Part shown: piece by piece, positions 58,743 to 64,000 of the stretch
Layout of the letters: each line of letters opens with the position of its first letter
How positions within the stretch are numbered: position 1 is the stretch's first letter
Assembly: GCA_030704615.1 (NCBI GenBank)
Contig: CM060734.1
Span: 56,002,042-56,066,041 of the forward strand
Length of the DNA stretch: 64,000 bases
Source: Takakia lepidozioides
Lineage: Eukaryota; Streptophyta; Takakiopsida; Takakiales; Takakiaceae
Reading direction: 5' to 3'
Translations under genes and position numbers: made by a program
The notes under the pieces: generated by a model
Seen by the model: only the letters and a program-made list of their open reading frames with translations
Databases searched by the model: none
What the model was told of the DNA's origin: nothing

Positions 58743-59562
58743 CAGTGTTGGGCGGTTCTTGCATTTGTGAAGGAACCTTCGGTTCCGGTTCCAAAATTAT
58801 TTCAAGAGACGGTTCCGGATCCGGTTCTGGTTTTTTTTTATTGAGCCGGTTCCGGTCCGGTTCCGGATCCAACTTTTAAACATGGGGGCGGTTCCGGTTA
58901 CCGGTTAGTTGCTGATAAAAACCATCGGTTCCGGTTAGGTTCCGGTTCTATTTTAAAAATATATTTGTTTAATTTAATTAGATTTAAAATATTTTATCAG
59001 TCCGGTAGATTAAATAGCAGTGTATTCACATATTTGAACTAAAATCCAACGATTTTGTTAGTTTTCACTAACACAAAAAAACAAACAAAAATACTCTAAA
59101 TAAACTGGTAAAAGAAAATGGGTAAAATTTTATGGGTTGAAAGTACTATTCAGCTACCTGGCAAGTATTGGCATCTTCAAACATTTTATTAATGAACTTA
59201 GCCAGGATATCATGGAGCTGGAGATTGAACCCAAGATCTCATGGCGCTGAAGCATTGAACATAGAATCTCATGGCCTTCAAGCATTGAACCCAGGATCTC
59301 AGGAGCTTAAGAGCATTAAATAAGTTTTTCCCTGGGCCCACCAGCCCCACCAAGTGGTCAAGAACCAAGAACCGGAACCGAACCGCTTTGGAGCTGGAAC
59401 CGCCGGTTCCCACACATGTGGTCGTAGCTGGAACCGCCGGTTCCGGTTCCCACACAATCCCCAATGAGCGGTTCCGGTTCCGGTTCTGCACAGGTGGGTC
59501 CGGTTCCACATAACCGGAACCGGCGGTTACCCGGGGCCCAGGCGGGTAACCGCCCAACACTG
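58743..59562. mobile_element. hAT-type non-autonomous element, 820 bp
   Basis: Perfect terminal inverted repeats CAGTGTTGGGCGG and CCGCCCAACACTG are flanked by a perfect 8-bp target duplication gtctgcac (58735-58742 and 59563-59570). The interior is rich in ggttccggttccgg words near both ends (58780-58940 and 59350-59530), with an AT-rich middle, and has no transposase. It shares the end sequence with the element at 37212-37702 but not the interior. Confidence 0.95.
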
Positions 59563-59570
59563 GTCTGCAC

Positions 59571-60506
59571 CATCTTAGAGCTATCCATTTGTAGCTCAAG
59601 TAAATGTTGTGCACACACAGATCGTCCGTACATATGTAAATACGATCATATCATTTGTCAATGTGAAGAGTACGACATGGTCAAAACTGAACTGAAAATG
59701 ATTTGAGTTAGTAATGCAGGGGTCTCACCTTTTTCCATCCATTCTATGAGTCTCTTCGATTTAATGTCCGTGGGCATCAGCTTCCAGCTTCTTGACTTTC
59801 ATTTCTGTCAATAAAATTCAGAACTGAACGAGGATACTTGTATAATAAAGTGGGACTGTTTCTTGAAAGTTCTTGAGGTCAGACCTTACAGGCAGGTCAT
59901 TCTGAGCTTCCGGGTTGGGACATCTACAGAAGATTCAAAGGAGTCAACTGATGTATTCATGGACTTATGATCAACAGTTATGCACAGGTGCCCACTACTC
60001 AGTCCCCTTGAGAGCCCCAGGAACACAAGCAGATATATAAATTTTGACGATAGACAGACATCGGTCTAAAAACGTGCCTAGTGCGCGGGCACATTCTTGT
60101 CCTCAAAGTACTTGTTGGGGACCACATTATCTATATGAGAATTTCTAATTCGGTAAAACAACTAGACTTAAGGGAAATCAAGATCAGCTGCAAACTGCTT
60201 CAAGAATTAGTTGACTCCATTTGTACGTACCAGTTGCGCAATGACTACAGCTGTGCAATTGTTACAGCCTCCGGCCTCATAGCCTGTGCGTGATGTGTTG
60301 GCACAGGCGTCATGGTTCCTTCTTGTGTATAGCTCTACTGCCTCGAGCATACGCACTGCTCACTCGAGTGAAAGATCAAATGTCACGGCCACAAGAATGT
60401 GAATTCTTGCTCTTCCTACATTCACACATGCCTTGTCACAAACACCAATGTCAAACCCTGTCTTAGCATGTCAAGTGACATGCAATTCTGGGATAATGTC
60501 CAGGTT
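59571..60506. other. Stretch between hAT element and duplication copy 2
   Basis: Only short ORFs; nothing recognised. Confidence 0.4.
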
Positions 60507-61320
60507 CATACATTCCCTTGTCCTCATCAGGTGATGGCACAAAGTAGGAGAAAGTATGCCTCCATGACATTCATGTCATGGGCTATACATAGACTTGCAG
60601 GCAATTATAAGATTGGATATGACATGCCATAATTCTCCATTGCAACTCCGATTATAGGTCAGGGACAAGGTTAACGAGAGGAGGACTATACCTTTTCAAC
60701 ACAAAGAACAGCTGTGGTAAACAGACACCACGACAGGGGAGATGCAGCAAAATGTGCCTTCCTACTCAAGGGAGCTAAAGAGATTCACGGGAGGAAAGGG
60801 GGACAGAGACAATAATGCAGAGGGGCCGAAAGCGGGAGCGGGGGAGCGGCGAGGCTACAGGCCATAGCCCTTGCTCTCGATGTCCCACGAATTTGATCGA
60901 ATCGAATCGGAACATATCCCGCGTATCGCGGAGTGAGGCACCAAGTGTAAGCTCATGTCATGTTTGGCCCAGTTTGAAGGATGGTAGGTACACGAGCAAC
61001 GAGGGACCTGACATCGCCACGTGCTCGTTGTTGGTTGGTCATGCTCAACCAAAGCACGTTAGACCACCAAAAGTGGAGGGTGTGAAACAAGACGAGACGT
61101 CGGTACGTGGAGTTCTCTTTCGAGACATCAAGGGTGATGTGTATTTTTACTACCTAGTAGCTTACCGAGGTTTGAACACCGGCATGTTGAAATGTTGGGT
61201 ACGTATTTTGTGACTGTTGGATGCTGACTAGTACTGGCATATCGCAGCTGTCCGTAATGGCGCCATTCACTGTTGTAGCGCGCCAGTAAGTAAGCGGGTA
61301 TAGCCCATGGTTTTTTTTTG

Positions 61321-61330
61321 CTTTAAAAGG
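61321..61330 (+). promoter_or_regulatory. TATA-like element, copy 2
   Basis: ctttaaaagg after a T-run, the counterpart of 52495-52504. Confidence 0.3.
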
Positions 61331-61519
61331 GATCCACGCTGCTCGAAGGCACTTGTGTTGCTGCTGAGAGAGGAGGGTAGACAGCTTGGGATCTGATGTG
61401 TGCGTGATAGAGATTAGCTCGGGCAGCGAGAGCTTGCTGCTTGAGCGGGCCGATTGGATACACGAGGGAGAGGGGCTGCTTGGTTGCTCTAGGCTGAAGC
61501 CAAGGAGCTGGTCAGAGCG

Positions 61520-61672
61520 ATGTGGAAAAAGCTGGAATCCCCGATGGTTTTTGTCATGGTTTCCATCATGATTGCTCATGCGCTGGGAGGAGCAAAACGC
61601 TTACATCAGAAACATGTGGTTCAGCCTCTTGCCTATGGTTGCACGGAGTACATGGTATGCTTCACCACTTGA
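61520..61672 (+). CDS. Small secreted-peptide-like ORF, copy 2
   Basis: Same length and frame as 52700-52852. The hydrophobic core is identical, with two amino-acid changes (Arg to Gly after ALG, Arg to Gln in VVRPL) and two silent changes. Shared caveats apply: no known family and a recent duplication. Confidence 0.3.
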   Translation: MWKKLESPMVFVMVSIMIAHALGGAKRLHQKHVVQPLAYGCTEYMVCFTT

Positions 61673-62909
61673 TTAGATACCTGATTAAGTCCATGTGAGT
61701 CGTCTTGTTGTACCGCAGATGTTGATAACTTGTGCATCCGAAACTCACTAAACTTTGAAGTACAAGCTCTTACAGGCTTATCTAGAGATGGTATGCATAA
61801 TATGTACGTACAACACTCGGCAAATTGATCATTGATAAAGAACTGATGGATAAACGATCTGTGTACAAGCTGCAGGTGCAATTACATGACGGCTATGTGT
61901 CGCTGATGCATCCGTTGGATCACTTAGCCATGCGAAACAAGAATCAAACATCGCAGTTTGGCAGCACGATACTGCTAATCCACGGATAAGCTCGCATGAC
62001 AAGTATATTACTGGTAGGGCCAGAGAAGTCTTCAAGAACCGTGACAATGAATTCTACGAACATAGACTGATGTGAGGGCAATAAGTTTAGAATTCAAGAT
62101 GTATCTATAGAGCAGCTTTCTTTACTGACTATGACATCGGATGTTGTGGTGAATTGTAACAGCCTATTGCTCACGATGGTTCAATTCGATCGAGGCTATT
62201 TCTCACCCAAGCAAAGAAGTTAGCCTTGGAGTTTCGTCACACACACGCGGACCAGCTTGTGGGGAGCGAGGGCAATTTTGATGGACCGGCTTGCGAGGAG
62301 CGAGGGCAATTTTGATTAGCCTCTAGTGACTCTTCACAGATCATGACTCTATAAAAAGTTTTTGCAAAATTTTGTAAGGCTAGTTTCTATCTAGCTCGAC
62401 ATCGGTAGTAAGTAGGAGTAGCAATTTAGCTTGAGCTTACGTAGTAGGAGCAAGGTAGCACGGGAGACCACTCGTAGTTGGAGCTCGACGGATTGATATA
62501 CTCATGGTGTGTTCCCACGGAACCCGGGTGTCAAAACCCGCCATCTACATCGTCCAAGAGCCGGCACCTGAAGGTCCCGTCCAAGAGCCCAAGTTATGGA
62601 ACTAGCATGGCCTGTGTTCCCCTGGAACCAGGGCGTCCCCTGACCTGACAGTCCGACTGTGTCCAACAACCTTATTCGGACTACATGGCGTGTGGCGTCA
62701 AAGCCTGCCCGTTCTTATCGTGTGGCTTCTTGGAGATGCAGGTCCCCGGGCCGTTGTCACCCCACCCTTTCTGCAGAGACGGGGAGGAGTAGCAAGGCTT
62801 GGAACCGGCGTTTGCGACCACACCATTATGACTGCCAGTAACAGCAGTATGCGCTGAGCGGCTTCCGCGATGATGCACAAATGGGCTTTGCCTCTGCAAT
62901 GTTCGCTTG

Positions 62910-64000
62910 CTCTAGATACTACCTATAGAAGTTATGAGTAGAGGTCCGGACGATCGATGTTCTTGCTGCTTTCGGTGTTTCTTTCTGCAGCACAGAGAAG
63001 TTCATGTTGTCCTTTAAGCTCTATGAGCTTTTCATTCCATTTCTCTTTTGCTTTTTGCTTTGTAGTTCCTCTTGCTCCTTGTTCCTCTTCCATTAAAGTA
63101 GGAACTGGTGTGAATGAAGGCTTACAAAAGACTTCCTTCCCATCTCACCAGTGTGTACAGTTTCAGTAATTTTGACTGAACTCTACCCTGCAAGTATCCT
63201 TGTGGATGCAATGAAGACTTGGAAGCTCTCTTTGTGCATATCCAATTAGTTTGACAAGAATCTGTTCCTGGGACTCGTTTTCGACAATACATCCTGCTAA
63301 TGAGCTCATCCCGCAATACTGCAGATGGCAGCCTTTGAACTTAATTTTGTGGGGTGGGGAGGAAAGGAAAGGAACACACTTTACTTACCCAAAGGAGGCC
63401 AAAACTTTGCAAACTCCACAGATCTCTCTCCACCAGTAGAGGGAGGAGTACACTTTGGCAAGCTACTGCATCTGCTGTGTTGTCATGAATTGTATCATAG
63501 GACATTTATGCACAAAGATCCATGCTGGTGCATGAACATGCATGTGCTCACTGGAAAGCCTCAAGTGAAGACGCCCTAGTTAGTAGTTTGTTAGAACTCA
63601 AAAAAAGTGATGGTCATCCTACTTGTTTCACAACCCACATAAATTTCCAGTAAATCTTGTTTCTGATAAGGCACATTTAATTAGTGGCACTATTGTGAGC
63701 TCAGTTTACAGATGTAGATCTTGAGAAAGCACAGAATTCTCCAGTTTTCTGAGAGCTTGGGGTTGTGACTCTCGGAGTCGGGCACCGGTTGAATCTACTC
63801 GAATTGGTCTCCTGGAGCTAGCTTCATCGAAGGGCAAAATTGGTGCTACAGACTGGACAGTTCTGTGCGGAAGAAAGGGAAGTCACCATCTCTATGATCC
63901 TTATTACAGTCAGTGCCATTGCAAACCCAGAATTATCTGCTCAAAGGCTCAAGTTACTTGAATTCGTTTATGCTTATAAAAACAATGGTACATGAGGACT
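62910..64000. other. Right edge of window
   Basis: Beyond the duplication boundary no gene is recognised; ORFs are short and lack domains. The sequence is of mixed composition with no clear repeats. Confidence 0.4.

Larger units (their letters stand above)
60507..62909 (+). repeat. Direct duplication block, copy 2
   Basis: About 2.40 kb matching 51673-54142. It ends with cctctgcaatgttcgcttg, which in copy 1 is the complement of the last lectin-kinase codons (SKRTLQR). The stop codon position reads CAA here because ttg replaces tta. The rest of the kinase gene is absent, so this is the 3' stump of a deleted tandem kinase copy. Confidence 0.92.

Noticed and set aside
59210-59633. Minus-strand ORFs rich in Gly/Arg/Pro within the hAT element
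   Set aside because: They come from translation of the ggttccgg repeats and have no start context or domain.
51673-62909. The two 2.4-kb direct repeats as LTRs of a retrotransposon
   Set aside because: The interior holds a lectin kinase, not retroviral genes. The repeat runs into the kinase coding sequence and there is no primer-binding site at its edge.

Overview
This window is nuclear DNA of a land plant. It holds intron-containing plant genes (an ECT-type YTH reader, an L-type lectin receptor kinase), plant-type LINE, CACTA, MULE and Gypsy-like sequences, and fragments of a cytosolic ribosomal protein gene. Introns inside the lectin kinase and a MULE transposase with a GCM-like zinc finger point, as inference only, to a non-seed plant (moss, liverwort, lycophyte or fern). 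Most of the window is nested, decaying mobile DNA; only the YTH gene reads cleanly from end to end.

Layout. 0-0.75 kb is a 132-bp tandem repeat. 3.5-9.2 kb is the YTH gene on the minus strand; seven coding exons join to exactly 654 codons. 9.3-14.04 kb and 34.07-35.4 kb are two halves of one minus-strand LINE (ORF2 and ORF1), split by a roughly 20-kb Mutator-like element at about 14.04-34.07 kb. That element has long inverted ends built from GTGAGC/GACGTGG-type motifs. It carries two divergent genes: a GCM/MULE/SWIM transposase on the minus strand (14.5-18.0 kb) and a multi-exon gene on the plus strand (18.8-32.2 kb). The plus-strand gene product looks like a circularly permuted (beta-type) DNA N4/N6 methyltransferase. 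Its first intron has been invaded by CACTA DNA (about 20.1-29.28 kb) with a near-complete tnp2 gene. The CACTA also carries several antisense exon copies of the host gene for ribosomal protein eS1 (RPS3A). Small palindromes sit in the larger introns of the methyltransferase-like gene.

35.5-51.7 kb is a patchwork: a tRNA-derived SINE-like unit, two hAT-type MITE-like elements elsewhere sharing one end sequence (37.2 and 58.7 kb) with perfect 8-bp target duplications, a TTAA-flanked 821-bp element, an RPA70-like pseudogene, an RNase H-fold gene that has lost all its catalytic acids, a 450-bp foldback element, a roughly 1.7-kb array of about 30 GCGACCGCC/GGCGGTCGC hairpins, a truncated Gypsy-like gag with its primer-binding site, and a higher-order repeat block.

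51.7-62.9 kb is a lectin receptor kinase locus between two direct 2.4-kb duplicate blocks. The right-hand copy ends inside the last codons of a lectin kinase gene, so the blocks are tandem-duplication remnants rather than LTRs. The kinase copy present has a frameshift in the signal peptide and an in-frame stop in the lectin domain. The last kilobase holds nothing I recognise.

The best candidate for an unusual system is the 20-kb Mutator-like element that couples its transposase to a methyltransferase-like gene and to repeated intronic hairpins. All its genes are broken here, so this copy is a fossil; intact relatives would be needed to test function.
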